The translations under genes were made by a program, and so were the position numbers. Source: Teredinibacter franksiae (GTDB taxonomy: Bacteria > Pseudomonadota > Gammaproteobacteria > Pseudomonadales > Cellvibrionaceae). Taken from it: a stretch of 64,000 nt of DNA. Below the pieces are notes generated by a model. The model was not told the origin of the DNA. It did not search any database and worked only from the letters and a program-made list of their open reading frames with translations. This document shows, one piece after another, positions 26,595 to 35,639 of this stretch (positions within the stretch are counted from its first letter, which is position 1; every line of letters starts with the position of its first letter). Where the stretch lies: positions 4,159,373 to 4,223,372 of the forward strand of contig NZ_JACJUV010000001.1 in the NCBI RefSeq assembly GCF_014218805.1, written 5' to 3'.

Positions 26595-29156
26595 CTACTG
26601 GTTGAGGCGCCTTTCGCGCTCGCGGTACCCGTAGATGCTATCCTCGAGGATGGCATCTACCTTGGCTCCGGAGCTTCCCAGCCCTTTAAATTGGATTTCA
26701 AAAAACACGCCTTGATCGTGCAGCGCATCTTCGGTGTCGGTTAGGGCCGCTATATTACTGTCCAGCCAGCGGCGAGCCAAGAGGCGTAGACGATAGCAGC
26801 AATCGTTGTATTCGAGCCCGAGAAAGGTTTCCAGTTCCCGGCCCGAGGTAAAGTCGTAGTTTACCCTGCCCATGCTAACCCATTGCTTTGACAGTGGCTT
26901 GACGAAGGACATGTCAATTTGGTCGATACCGGTACTGCTAGAGGTGCCCTTTCGCACGTAGCTGTAACCTAAATTCATCAGTGTGCGGCTTTCTTCTGTG
27001 GTGAGCTGTACACCGGCCGTGCCTCGGGTAAACAAATCTGTTTCGCTATCGTAAACACTGCTGGCGAAGAAGCGCCCCCAAGGGCCGAGACGCACGCGCA
27101 TTTCTCCGGCAAATTCTGATTTATCTTGCGTGTTTATGCTCTGGTCGAGAGACACTTGTTGGTCACTAAAATAGACGATTTGACCCAGGCTGAAGCTCAG
27201 GTACTCTTCGCTGGAGGCTTGGTGATACCAGTTTGACGTGATGCCTAGCGTCATGCGGTTGGCATCTTCGAGTCGGTCACCACCGCTAAAACGGGAGCCT
27301 CGGTAGAGCTGGGAGTATGAAAATGTACGTTCGCTGGTGTCGAAATTAACGGCTTGACCGTCATTGGTGACATCAAAAAGCTGTTGGTGGTCGTCGTAGC
27401 TCCGATACATATAATACAATCGGGGTTCCAGTGTCTGCTGAAAGGCGCCACCAGGGTGTTCAAAAACAAGCCCGGTGTCGAGGCTTGCCGAGGCTGTGGC
27501 TATTGAAGGGGACTGATTGGCCGTGGGGCTCAGGTTATCTTTGTCGAGACTGTAGCTCAGGCTCTGTACTCCAACTTCGGGTTTAAAGAACCCCCAGCTA
27601 GCGCGCTTGTTTAGGTTTAATCGGTAATCGGTGGTTAGCCGTTGCCCTTTTATAACAACTCGGCCGTCGCGCCAATAGTCATCGTCGTGGTCAAAGCGGG
27701 TGTACTCATGGTTTAGCACGGTACCTAGCGCACCGCTTTGATAGTTGCCGTTTAGATTAACCTGCGGTAGGCGCTGATACTGTGGGTCTACATTGTAGAT
27801 AAGAATCTGGTAATTTTGAGCGAGGGTGCTCAGCTCCCAGTTGCTGAAGCGATAGCCGCCACCGATCATCTGATCGAGGTGGGTGGTGTTCTGTACTGAA
27901 AACGATGATAGCCCTAGGTCGCGGAAATAGTCATTGTCGCTTGCCTGGGTATAGTTTATTTCTGAAAACCAGTTTTCCCCTGCTCCACCCAGTTGATTGA
28001 GCTGTGTTAACCAACGGTTTTCCCCTTTGTAGGGCTTGGCTTGCTCCTCGGTAATCACCCCCGCGTCTATCTGTGCCTCTATGTCGGGCGAGCGTCCACC
28101 CTGATCGTTTGCAAGTATTGCGAAGCTGGCCTCAGTTTCGAAATGGGTGCTTAGGTGTCGGCCCTCGGCTTCGAGCATCGCACCGCGTTTACTGATTAAG
28201 CGTGGCGTGAGTACGGCATCGTAATTGGGCGCAAGGTTGAAATAGTAGGGGAAGGCCAAGTCTAGGCCGTTGCGTTCACTAACGCTTATGGACGGAAATA
28301 AAAATCCGGATTTTCTCGCATCGCCCACAGGGAAGGTGATATAGGGCAGCCACAAAATGGGGTAATCGAGCACTTTGAGTTTCATGTTACGCGCCGAACC
28401 TTGCTGGCCCGCCGTATCTATGGTTATTCTTTCACCTTCTAGTACCCAGGTATTGGAGTTGGGTTCACAGCTAGTAAAAGAGCCATTTTCGAGCACAATA
28501 ACTTTGTCGGCTGACTGGCTAATGGCTTCAGCGCCTCCACGGAGGTGCTGTTCGTGAAGTATAAAATCGGCATCCTTGAACTCGGCAGAATGATTGGTAC
28601 CATTGGCTTTGGCGGAGCTGCCATGAAGTAGTAGGCCGGGCTGGCGAACCTGTACATTGCCTTCCATGCTGGCGAGGTCTTTATCTATCTCGTAGGTCAT
28701 TTTGTCGGCAAATATACGCCGCGCTCCTTGAGATAATTCCACGTTGCCTTGTAATTGTGCGGTTTCGCCCTCTCTCACTACGGTTTCATCGGCTTCTATT
28801 TGCAGAGGGACCTGTTCAAGTTTGTCAGCTTCATCGCCCAATGATGCGGCAATCGACATCATTGGGTCGATGTAGAGGCCGTCACAGCCAGGCGACACAG
28901 TCGCTCGTTGCGCCGCTGATAATGTGTGGGTGGGATGCCAGTCGGAGCTCTTGTGCAATTCTGTTGGAGTTGGTGTTGGCGCTGGTATCGCAGCAGAATC
29001 TTGCCTTCCTATGTCTGCTTGAACGGACGTAGAGCTGAATAATAGCGGGAAAAGCACCAGAGACAGGAGTGCCGTTGGAAGCCTCACGCAAGAGCAAGAG
29101 AGCTTTAATCGCCGGTTGGTAATGGCTGGCTTGTGGCGAGCAAAGCTCTTGGGCAT
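26595..29156 (-). CDS. lptD: LPS-assembly protein LptD
   Basis: An 853-residue outer-membrane LptD. A signal peptide lies in the first 45 residues (LPTALLSLVLFPLLFSSTSVQA). The OstA/LptA-like N-domain follows (EADETVVREGETAQLQGNVE), then the large barrel from VLDYPILWLPYITFPVGDARKSG to VFFEIQFKGLGSSG. Cysteines in GCDGLYIDP, TSCEPNSNTW and the DCCYRLR pair would form the two interdomain disulfides that license LPS export. The frame runs 121 codons further upstream over the amgK start; the ATG before the signal peptide is right. Confidence 0.96.
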   Translation of the reverse strand: MPKSFARHKPAITNRRLKLSCSCVRLPTALLSLVLFPLLFSSTSVQADIGRQDSAAIPAPTPTPTELHKSSDWHPTHTLSAAQRATVSPGCDGLYIDPMMSIAASLGDEADKLEQVPLQIEADETVVREGETAQLQGNVELSQGARRIFADKMTYEIDKDLASMEGNVQVRQPGLLLHGSSAKANGTNHSAEFKDADFILHEQHLRGGAEAISQSADKVIVLENGSFTSCEPNSNTWVLEGERITIDTAGQQGSARNMKLKVLDYPILWLPYITFPVGDARKSGFLFPSISVSERNGLDLAFPYYFNLAPNYDAVLTPRLISKRGAMLEAEGRHLSTHFETEASFAILANDQGGRSPDIEAQIDAGVITEEQAKPYKGENRWLTQLNQLGGAGENWFSEINYTQASDNDYFRDLGLSSFSVQNTTHLDQMIGGGYRFSNWELSTLAQNYQILIYNVDPQYQRLPQVNLNGNYQSGALGTVLNHEYTRFDHDDDYWRDGRVVIKGQRLTTDYRLNLNKRASWGFFKPEVGVQSLSYSLDKDNLSPTANQSPSIATASASLDTGLVFEHPGGAFQQTLEPRLYYMYRSYDDHQQLFDVTNDGQAVNFDTSERTFSYSQLYRGSRFSGGDRLEDANRMTLGITSNWYHQASSEEYLSFSLGQIVYFSDQQVSLDQSINTQDKSEFAGEMRVRLGPWGRFFASSVYDSETDLFTRGTAGVQLTTEESRTLMNLGYSYVRKGTSSSTGIDQIDMSFVKPLSKQWVSMGRVNYDFTSGRELETFLGLEYNDCCYRLRLLARRWLDSNIAALTDTEDALHDQGVFFEIQFKGLGSSGAKVDAILEDSIYGYRERERRLNQ

Positions 29157-29251
29157 ACTAAATTCCACGTAGGGTTCCTGCAAAATCGGAGATTTTACTG
29201 GCCTCCGCGTAAATAGTACATTCACAAATGTTTTAAAGTTGAGGGCAACAA

Positions 29252-30328
29252 GTGGTCGCTGGTGAAACTGGGCTGGGTTTACACGATGAACAAAAGCAAC
29301 AGCATGTTGAAAGGCTGCGCCAGTGGGTGAGGCAACAGCTTCTTTTGTTGGGTGAGGGCCAAGGCGCAGCTGAGCATTGGCAGCCTCTGGGTGGGGATGC
29401 TGGCTTTCGTCATTATTTTCGCTTGGATAGCGCTCAGCTTGCCAGCGGCAGAAAATTATTAGCAGTTTGGGCGCCGCCTGCAACCGAAAAAAATAAAGAA
29501 TTCGTCGATATTGCAACACGTTTTCGCGCTCAGGGAATCACCACGCCGGAAGTCTACGGTTTTGACCTGCAGACGGGCTTTATCCTGATTGAAGATCTAG
29601 GCGATGCCTTGTTGCTTGATGTGTTGCAAGAGTCAAACGTGGACCATCTCTATGGATCTGCTTTAGACGAATTGTTAAATATTCAGCAATGTTCTAGCGA
29701 TGAGATCTTGTTTGCCCACTACAACCGCAAAGAGCTCATGCGCGAACTGAATGTGTTTGTTGAGTGGTTTGTACCACGGTTACTGGGTTATGAATTATCC
29801 GCTGAAGATGAAAGCATGATTGTCAGGGTTTTTGAACATCTCTGTGATTCTGCGTTGGAACAACCACAGGTTATCGTTCATCGTGATTTTCATTCTAGAA
29901 ATCTTGTATATAGAGAGAATAAAGCGCCTGGCGTTATTGATTTTCAAGACGCCGTACTTGGGCCAGTTACCTACGATGTGGTTTCGCTACTGCGTGACTG
30001 CTATGTTTGCTGGCCGGCCGAACATGTGGCGAGCTGGGCGCAAGGTTATGCAGAACAGCTAGTGGCAGCGAAAATATTACCGCCCGAACAGCTGCCAACC
30101 TTTGGCCGTTGGTTCGATTGGATGGGGCTGCAGCGCCATATTAAAGTACTAGGCGTTTTTGCACGCTTGTACCTTCGAGATGGTAAAACGGCTTATTTAG
30201 ACGATTTGCCGTTGGTTATTCACTATACCCGGTCGGTTTCCGCTCAATATCCGGAGTTCGAACCTTTTATTCGTTGGTTCGATGACAAACTCTTGCCTCT
30301 TTGCAGGCAACAAAGTTGGATGAGATGA
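29252..30328 (+). CDS. amgK: anomeric N-acetylmuramate/N-acetylglucosamine kinase
   Basis: A 358-residue aminoglycoside-phosphotransferase-fold kinase. The catalytic loop VIVHRDFHSRNLVY has the H-x-D-x-x-x-x-N pattern, followed by the DFG-like GVIDFQDAVLGP. Next to lptD and overlapping murU, it matches Pseudomonas AmgK, which phosphorylates the anomeric hydroxyl of MurNAc and GlcNAc in peptidoglycan recycling. Start is GTG 29252 with GAGGG six bases upstream. Divergent from lptD. Confidence 0.92.
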   Translation: MVAGETGLGLHDEQKQQHVERLRQWVRQQLLLLGEGQGAAEHWQPLGGDAGFRHYFRLDSAQLASGRKLLAVWAPPATEKNKEFVDIATRFRAQGITTPEVYGFDLQTGFILIEDLGDALLLDVLQESNVDHLYGSALDELLNIQQCSSDEILFAHYNRKELMRELNVFVEWFVPRLLGYELSAEDESMIVRVFEHLCDSALEQPQVIVHRDFHSRNLVYRENKAPGVIDFQDAVLGPVTYDVVSLLRDCYVCWPAEHVASWAQGYAEQLVAAKILPPEQLPTFGRWFDWMGLQRHIKVLGVFARLYLRDGKTAYLDDLPLVIHYTRSVSAQYPEFEPFIRWFDDKLLPLCRQQSWMR

Positions 30329-31014
30329 TTAAGCGCGCGATGATACTTGCGGCCGGAGAGGGGCGGCGAATGCGGCCGCTTACGCTCGACCTGCCTAAAC
30401 CGTTATTGGCTGTTGGCGAAAAGCGGCTTATAGAATTACATCTGGACAACCTTCGGCGCGCAGGTATTGAAGAGGTTGTTATTAATGTTTCTTGGCTTGG
30501 GCAAAAAATTATCGACTACCTTGGTGATGGTGATCGCTACGGCCTTTCCATAGTCTACTCAGCCGAGTTAGAGCCGCTAGAAACCGGAGGCGCTCTTAAT
30601 TGCGCTGGCTCGTTACTTGGTAATAAACCTGTGCTATTGGTTAATGGTGATATTTGGACAGATTTCCCGTTGGAGACATTGCTGAAGCGAAACACCAAAA
30701 GCTTTCACCTCGTAATGATCGAAAACCCCGGTCACAATACGGGGGGGGATTTTTCCTTGGTTGATAGCCATATTATACGCGCTACTGCTGGACGAGCTTC
30801 TTGCACTTACAGCGGAATCGGTGTTTTTCACCCTAATTGTATTCGCAACTACCCTAAAGTCAGACAAAAATTTGCCCTTCGTGAGGTGTTTGAATGGTTG
30901 ATTGATGGTAATCGGTTAACGGGTGAATTATATCGGGGAGCGTGGATGGATATAGGGACACCTGAGCGGTTGGAGGCCTTGCAGCAGCGGTTTACTGCAC
31001 TAGGGGGCCCGTGA
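30325..31014 (+). CDS. murU: N-acetylmuramate alpha-1-phosphate uridylyltransferase
   Basis: A 229-residue nucleotidyltransferase: MILAAGEGRRMRPLTLDLPK with the NTP-binding signature, PKPLLAVGEKRLIE, VNGDIWTDFPLE with the metal Asp, and WMDIGTPERLEAL. With AmgK it makes UDP-MurNAc directly from recycled MurNAc, bypassing MurA and so giving intrinsic fosfomycin tolerance in organisms that have it. ATG 30325 overlaps the amgK stop as ATGA; an earlier in-frame start lies inside amgK. Confidence 0.92.
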   Translation: MIKRAMILAAGEGRRMRPLTLDLPKPLLAVGEKRLIELHLDNLRRAGIEEVVINVSWLGQKIIDYLGDGDRYGLSIVYSAELEPLETGGALNCAGSLLGNKPVLLVNGDIWTDFPLETLLKRNTKSFHLVMIENPGHNTGGDFSLVDSHIIRATAGRASCTYSGIGVFHPNCIRNYPKVRQKFALREVFEWLIDGNRLTGELYRGAWMDIGTPERLEALQQRFTALGGP

Positions 31015-31035
31015 CCGGAACCGGAGTGTCAGTAT

Positions 31036-32142
31036 TTAGTAACCATCAAGTTGCACGCCTTTGGCATGCTTGTTTAAGAAGCCGCGAATGCGCTTTGCCA
31101 GCCTATCTTCGATTTCTTCTGATGTTTGCCCTGGCGGATTAAGATGGACTTGCGAATATTTTTGTAGTTGTTTCTTTCGTATTGCTTTTTTCCTCTGCTG
31201 GGGTTCTGTACGGGATAAATAATGTGTGCCTGTATATATGTCCAGAACCGGCAAGGTCTCGTCGTTTAGCCACTCGGCTATCATCTGATTGTTACCTGAA
31301 AATGGGATAGTGTTGCGAGCGTCAATTAAGATTAGCGCGCGCACCGAGCGAGCAATAACAGCTTTTGCATTTGCTTCTCGTAGCTGTTTGTCCAGTTTGC
31401 CTGTTTGCAGGTTTTCCATTCCATCTAAAAAGCGTGCGGCGCGAGTCGCGCCTAGACCATAGCCGACAAATACAATATTGAACTGGCCTTTCTCGTTCAA
31501 GAAGTCCATCGCGGCCTTAGCTCGAGCCTTCACCTCGGTTTCGACGGCTTCGTCATCAGTGCTGGTGTTTCCTCCATCGTTTTTTGGGCTAGCGTCATTG
31601 GGCTTGTCTTGGCTTGGCTCCTCTATAGGCGTTTCAGCGTCGACTTGCTTTTTGGGGCGGGCGGGTGGGCGCTCCGGCGGTATAGGCGTTACTGGGTCGG
31701 GCAGTTCGATAGACAGGGTGGCCCAGCCAAATAGGGTGAGATGCTGGTGCAGTACGGCCACGGTTGATGGCCAGTTTGCATTCTCGCCAGCATCATGAAA
31801 TATGAGTACGGCGCCTAAAGGGGTACCGCTGGTGTCTGTATGCCATAGGCCTGGGAACGATTTCCCATTTGCGTTTAGGCTTACGAGGCCTTTGTTTTGA
31901 TAGGCTTCGCTTAAAAGTGTGAGCTTTTGTGTTTGTGTGTCAGGAGCCGTTTTTTCGGGCGTTAAATTTACCGAAGGTTGTTCAACGTTACTGGGGGCTT
32001 CGCTAACGGTGGTTTCGGCGTTATTTTGTGCCCAGGTGGGCAGCGCTAAAAATACCGTAAGTAGCAAGCTACTGCAGCTGGCAAGCCAATGCTTTGCGCG
32101 TAATATTGGAAAAAGTAAAAATTGGTTTAGGGTAAATCCCAT
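31036..32142 (-). CDS. DUF3530 family exported protein, alpha/beta-hydrolase-like
   Basis: A 368-residue protein with a signal peptide ([19 protein letters not shown]), a low-complexity Thr/Pro/Glu linker, and a DUF3530 alpha/beta-hydrolase-like core: [53 protein letters not shown] and [15 protein letters not shown] long acidic/proline insertion ([12 protein letters not shown] to about residue 190) interrupts the core. The nucleophile elbow reads GYGLGA, with Gly where a serine is expected, so classical hydrolase activity is doubtful. Convergent with murU, divergent from rpe. Confidence 0.82.
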   Translation of the reverse strand: MGFTLNQFLLFPILRAKHWLASCSSLLLTVFLALPTWAQNNAETTVSEAPSNVEQPSVNLTPEKTAPDTQTQKLTLLSEAYQNKGLVSLNANGKSFPGLWHTDTSGTPLGAVLIFHDAGENANWPSTVAVLHQHLTLFGWATLSIELPDPVTPIPPERPPARPKKQVDAETPIEEPSQDKPNDASPKNDGGNTSTDDEAVETEVKARAKAAMDFLNEKGQFNIVFVGYGLGATRAARFLDGMENLQTGKLDKQLREANAKAVIARSVRALILIDARNTIPFSGNNQMIAEWLNDETLPVLDIYTGTHYLSRTEPQQRKKAIRKKQLQKYSQVHLNPPGQTSEEIEDRLAKRIRGFLNKHAKGVQLDGY

Positions 32143-32189
32143 ATTCAGTACAATGCCTTGCGTTTAGATACATCCAATTGGGGGAATGT

Positions 32190-32891
32190 ATGAGTCATAT
32201 TACCGTTGCGAACAAGCGCAATACTTTCAGCATAGCACCTTCCATACTCGCGGCAGATTTTGCCCGCTTAGGCGAGGAGGTGGCATCTGTGTTAGCTGCG
32301 GGCGCCGATATTGTTCATTTTGATGTAATGGATAACCACTACGTACCCAACCTCACTTTTGGGCCAATGGTGTGTACAGCGTTGCGTAAATACGGCATTA
32401 CGGCTCCCATTGACGTGCATTTGATGGTTGAGCCTGTGGATGACCTTATCGCCAGTTTCGCTGATGCCGGAGCGAGTTATATCAGCTTCCACCCCGAAGC
32501 CAGTCGGCACCTTGATCGTTCACTGCAACTGATACGCAGCAAGGGGTGTAAGCCAGGGCTGGTGTTGAATCCGGCAACAGGACTTCAGCTTATTGAACCG
32601 GTGTTGGATCAGCTAGATATGCTACTGCTTATGTCGGTGAATCCGGGGTACGGAGGTCAAAAATTTATTCCTTATGTGTTGGATAAGGCTAGGGCAGCGA
32701 GGCAATTATTGGACGAGCGCGGTCTGTCTACACGATTGGAAATTGATGGGGGTGTAAACGTGGATAATATTGCTGAAATTGCCGAGGCTGGAATTGATAC
32801 CTTTGTAGCGGGTTCGGCCATTTTTGGGCAAAAGGACTATCACGCGGCTATCACAGCTATGCGTGATAGACTGGCCTCCATACCACGATAA
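32190..32891 (+). CDS. rpe: ribulose-phosphate 3-epimerase
   Basis: A 233-residue TIM-barrel Rpe: [63 protein letters not shown] and [12 protein letters not shown]. It interconverts ribulose 5-phosphate and xylulose 5-phosphate. ATG 32190 follows GGGGGA; a TTG four codons upstream is less likely. The gph gene that usually joins rpe to trpE in related bacteria is absent. Confidence 0.98.
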   Translation: MSHITVANKRNTFSIAPSILAADFARLGEEVASVLAAGADIVHFDVMDNHYVPNLTFGPMVCTALRKYGITAPIDVHLMVEPVDDLIASFADAGASYISFHPEASRHLDRSLQLIRSKGCKPGLVLNPATGLQLIEPVLDQLDMLLLMSVNPGYGGQKFIPYVLDKARAARQLLDERGLSTRLEIDGGVNVDNIAEIAEAGIDTFVAGSAIFGQKDYHAAITAMRDRLASIPR

Positions 32892-33191
32892 AAAAATTAA
32901 CCGTCAGTTATTTCGTTTGATCCCATGTTGAATTGCCGTTTTTATTTAAAGTATCTCGGGTTCGGTCTAACCGGGTGCAACGCGTGCTACGTATCTAGCT
33001 TATTTCGGCAGGTATTCATCCGATCTGGATCAGGCTTTTTGGCCGTAAATATTACTGAATTCGAGGGGCCATTGCGTTTAATCAGAGATGTGGTCAGAGG
33101 CTTTTCCGGCCTTCGGATTAGTGAGAGCTGGCGATGGCGACTTTAGATCGTACATTATCCAGACTGGCTGACCTTATTTAGAGTAATCAAA
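32892..33191. other. 300-bp gap between rpe and trpE
   Basis: No gph and no convincing gene is present. A 15-codon open frame (33134-33181, [15 protein letters not shown]) ends just before trpE, but it has no Trp codons and no clear terminator-antiterminator pair follows, so I do not see a trp attenuator. A trpE promoter is expected here but I could not place one. Confidence 0.5.
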
Positions 33192-34679
33192 ATGACACCT
33201 GAAGAATTTTCTCAATTAGCCGCCGAAGGCTACAACCGTATTCCTGTCACACGCGAAGTACTGGCGGACACCGAAACCCCTCTGTCGAGTTACCTCAAGC
33301 TGGCCAACGGGCCCTATTCTTACCTTTTCGAGTCTGTGCAGGGCGGAGAAAAGTGGGGGCGATATTCGATTATAGGTTTACCGGCCGCTGAGCGGCTGGA
33401 AGCGCGTGGTAATGCCGTTAGCATTATCAAAAATGGCGATCTAATGGAAGCTATCGAGTGTGATGATCCTCTGGCGTTTGTAAAAGAATATCAAGCCAGG
33501 TTTCGTGTCCCAGATCAGCGTGACCTGCCAGATTTTAGTGGTGGTTTGGTGGGTTATTTTGCTTATGACTGTGTACGTTATGTGGAACCTCGGCTCGCTG
33601 ACTCGGCTCCCGTCGATGAAATGGGCACGCCAGAAATTCTACTGACCGTTTCGGATGAGGTATTGGTCTTCGATAATTTACAGGGCAAACTTCATCTAAT
33701 TGTGCATGTAAATCCACAGGAAGGCGGCACAGTGGCAGGTGCCGAAGCGCGTTTGGACGAGCTGGAGAAGCAGCTTGCGAGCGGCTTGCAGGGTTTGCCA
33801 CCTATGCCTCGTCCACAAAACCATCAGGGCCCAACAGCGATGGAAGGTGCTTTTGTGTCCAGCTACGGTAATGAAGCTTTCCAAAAAGATGTTGAACGGA
33901 TAAAAGACTACATTCTCGCTGGCGATACGATGCAGGTGGTTTTGTCGCAGCGCTTATCCCATGAGTTTGAAGAGCCTCCCATTAATCTGTATAGAGCACT
34001 GCGTTGTTTGAACCCCTCTCCGTATATGTACTTTCTCAATATGGGCGACCATCATGTGGTGGGTTCCAGCCCTGAGATTTTGGCACGCCTTCAAGACGGT
34101 GAAATGACCGTGCGCCCTATTGCAGGAACTCGGCGGCGGGGCTATACCGAAGCCGAGGACAGAGCGCTGGAAGACGATCTGATGAACGACCCAAAGGAAA
34201 TAGCCGAGCATTTGATGCTGATTGACCTAGGGCGCAACGATGTTGGTCGAGTTGCCGAGATTGGTAGCGTTAAACTCACCGAAAAAATGGTGGTAGAACG
34301 TTTTTCCCACGTTATGCATATTACATCCAATGTGACAGGCGAGCTAAAGCCTGAGCTTGATGCTATTGATGTATTGCGTGCGTCGCTGCCGGCGGGCACC
34401 CTGTCTGGCGCGCCAAAAATTCGGGCGATGGAGATAATCGACGAGTTCGAACCCGTTAAACGGGGTATTTATGGCGGTGCTGTGGGTTACCTGTCGTGGA
34501 ACGGGAATATGGACACCGCAATCGCTATCCGAACAGCGGTGATTAAAGACAGTAAAATCTATGTTCAGGCTGGCGCAGGTGTTGTTGCCGATTCGCAGCC
34601 GGCTCTGGAGTGGAAAGAAACCATGAATAAGGCACGGGCACTTTTTAGTGCTGTTGACTGGGTGAAGAGCGGGCGATGA
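33192..34679 (+). CDS. trpE: anthranilate synthase component I
   Basis: A 495-residue Trp[20 protein letters not shown] (the Trp-feedback region), [50 protein letters not shown], the chorismate-site [21 protein letters not shown] and [18 protein letters not shown]. It makes anthranilate from chorismate with ammonia supplied by TrpG. trpG lies 7.5 kb away beyond the PrsK/PrsR block, so the trp genes are split. Confidence 0.98.
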   Translation: MTPEEFSQLAAEGYNRIPVTREVLADTETPLSSYLKLANGPYSYLFESVQGGEKWGRYSIIGLPAAERLEARGNAVSIIKNGDLMEAIECDDPLAFVKEYQARFRVPDQRDLPDFSGGLVGYFAYDCVRYVEPRLADSAPVDEMGTPEILLTVSDEVLVFDNLQGKLHLIVHVNPQEGGTVAGAEARLDELEKQLASGLQGLPPMPRPQNHQGPTAMEGAFVSSYGNEAFQKDVERIKDYILAGDTMQVVLSQRLSHEFEEPPINLYRALRCLNPSPYMYFLNMGDHHVVGSSPEILARLQDGEMTVRPIAGTRRRGYTEAEDRALEDDLMNDPKEIAEHLMLIDLGRNDVGRVAEIGSVKLTEKMVVERFSHVMHITSNVTGELKPELDAIDVLRASLPAGTLSGAPKIRAMEIIDEFEPVKRGIYGGAVGYLSWNGNMDTAIAIRTAVIKDSKIYVQAGAGVVADSQPALEWKETMNKARALFSAVDWVKSGR

Positions 34680-34753
34680 TCAATACTAACGTCTTAGGCA
34701 GGATTCCGGTATAGTTCTCTATCAAGCTGGGTGATTTCTAGCGTTGGTCGCAG

Positions 34754-34792
34754 GAAATAATTGCACGAAATAGTTGCAAGAAATAATAGTTT
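34754..34792. repeat. three tandem imperfect 13-bp repeats
   Basis: GAAATAATTGCAC (34754-34766), GAAATAGTTGCAA (34767-34779) and GAAATAATAGTTT (34780-34792) lie head to tail, ending 45 bp before the TTG start of the BY-kinase-like gene. The third copy is the least conserved. The arrangement suggests a cooperative operator, though no regulator is known. Confidence 0.6.
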
Positions 34793-34837
34793 GCCTTGTC
34801 TAGCGATTGGGGCAGACGAGAATTGCGAGGAGCAGTT

Positions 34838-35578
34838 TTGGAACGCAAAATAGCGAGTCTGAGTGAAGTTGGTGTAGCTGCCGAAGCTAGTGCCGGTGCT
34901 CAGATAGACAAAATGTCTGAGATTCATAGATTCAGCAAAACTGAACTCGATCAGTTCAAAATACTGTATCAGGGCACCTCTAACACGCAAATGCTCAAGG
35001 TGTTTAGGGATTTACGGACGCGGGTATACAGCAGGGCTAACAGCCAGAATTTCATCTGTATGTTAACCTCCGTTATGCCCGATGGTGGTTGCTCCTATGT
35101 GACAAAGAATTTGTCAGCAGCCATTGCTCTGGACAAAACGCGTACATCATTGGTGGTTGACGCTAATTTTTATGCCCCGTCGATGGACGAGTTAGTTGTC
35201 GCAGAGTCTGAAGTTGGGCTTACGGATTATCTGGACAACGGTACTTTGGGTATTGAATCCATAGTTTACGCTTCTGGAATTCCGCGGGTTAGGGTGATTC
35301 CAGTAGGCGGGAATACCGAGGGAGCCACCGAGCGATTGTCTTCCCGTCGAATGCAAGCCTTTTTAAGAGAGCTGAAAGAGCGTTACCCTGACCGTTATAT
35401 ATTGCTCGATGCGCCTTCGGTGGGAGAGTATGCCGCTGAAGCGAGAATTATGGCTAGCCTTTGTGATTTTGTACTGTTGGTTGTTCCTTACGGTAAGGTG
35501 ACCGAATCTCAGGTGCGTGCTAGCATCGACGCAATTGGAGAGGAGCGTTTAGCTGGTTTGGTATTTAATTACATGTAA
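34838..35578 (+). CDS. BY-kinase/CpsD-like protein with a degenerate Walker A motif
   Basis: A 246-residue protein with the P-loop fold of polysaccharide co-polymerase tyrosine kinases. MLKVFRDLRTRVYSR is the usual lead-in; the Walker A position reads SVMPDGGCSYVTKNL, lacking the Lys-Ser/Thr of GKS/T. Walker A' is SLVVDANFYAPSM and the distal part (ILLDAPSVGEYAAEARIM, LLVVPYGKVTESQVR) is normal. There is no C-terminal tyrosine cluster. A regulatory or scaffolding role in exopolysaccharide synthesis is inferred. Start TTG 34838 has GAGGAG five bases upstream; an earlier TTG lacks one. Confidence 0.75.
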   Translation: MERKIASLSEVGVAAEASAGAQIDKMSEIHRFSKTELDQFKILYQGTSNTQMLKVFRDLRTRVYSRANSQNFICMLTSVMPDGGCSYVTKNLSAAIALDKTRTSLVVDANFYAPSMDELVVAESEVGLTDYLDNGTLGIESIVYASGIPRVRVIPVGGNTEGATERLSSRRMQAFLRELKERYPDRYILLDAPSVGEYAAEARIMASLCDFVLLVVPYGKVTESQVRASIDAIGEERLAGLVFNYM

Positions 35579-35602
35579 CCTTATTGACCGATCTTAAATG
35601 TG

Positions 35603-35632
35603 AAAAAGCCGACATAGATGTCGGCTTTTTTT
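35603..35632. terminator. bidirectional rho-independent terminator
   Basis: AAAAAGCCGACAT and ATGTCGGCTTTTT pair as a 13-bp stem around a two-base AG centre (so a small loop opens in practice), with further T residues. It separates the convergent BY-kinase-like gene and prsR. Confidence 0.9.
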
Positions 35633-35639
35633 ATCTTAA

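Noticed and set aside
32925..33146. 73-codon open frame between rpe and trpE
   Set aside because: No ribosome site, unusual composition, and no similarity to gph or a Trp leader that I can see.
33134..33181. Possible trp leader peptide
   Set aside because: The 15-codon frame has no Trp codon and no attenuator structure follows.
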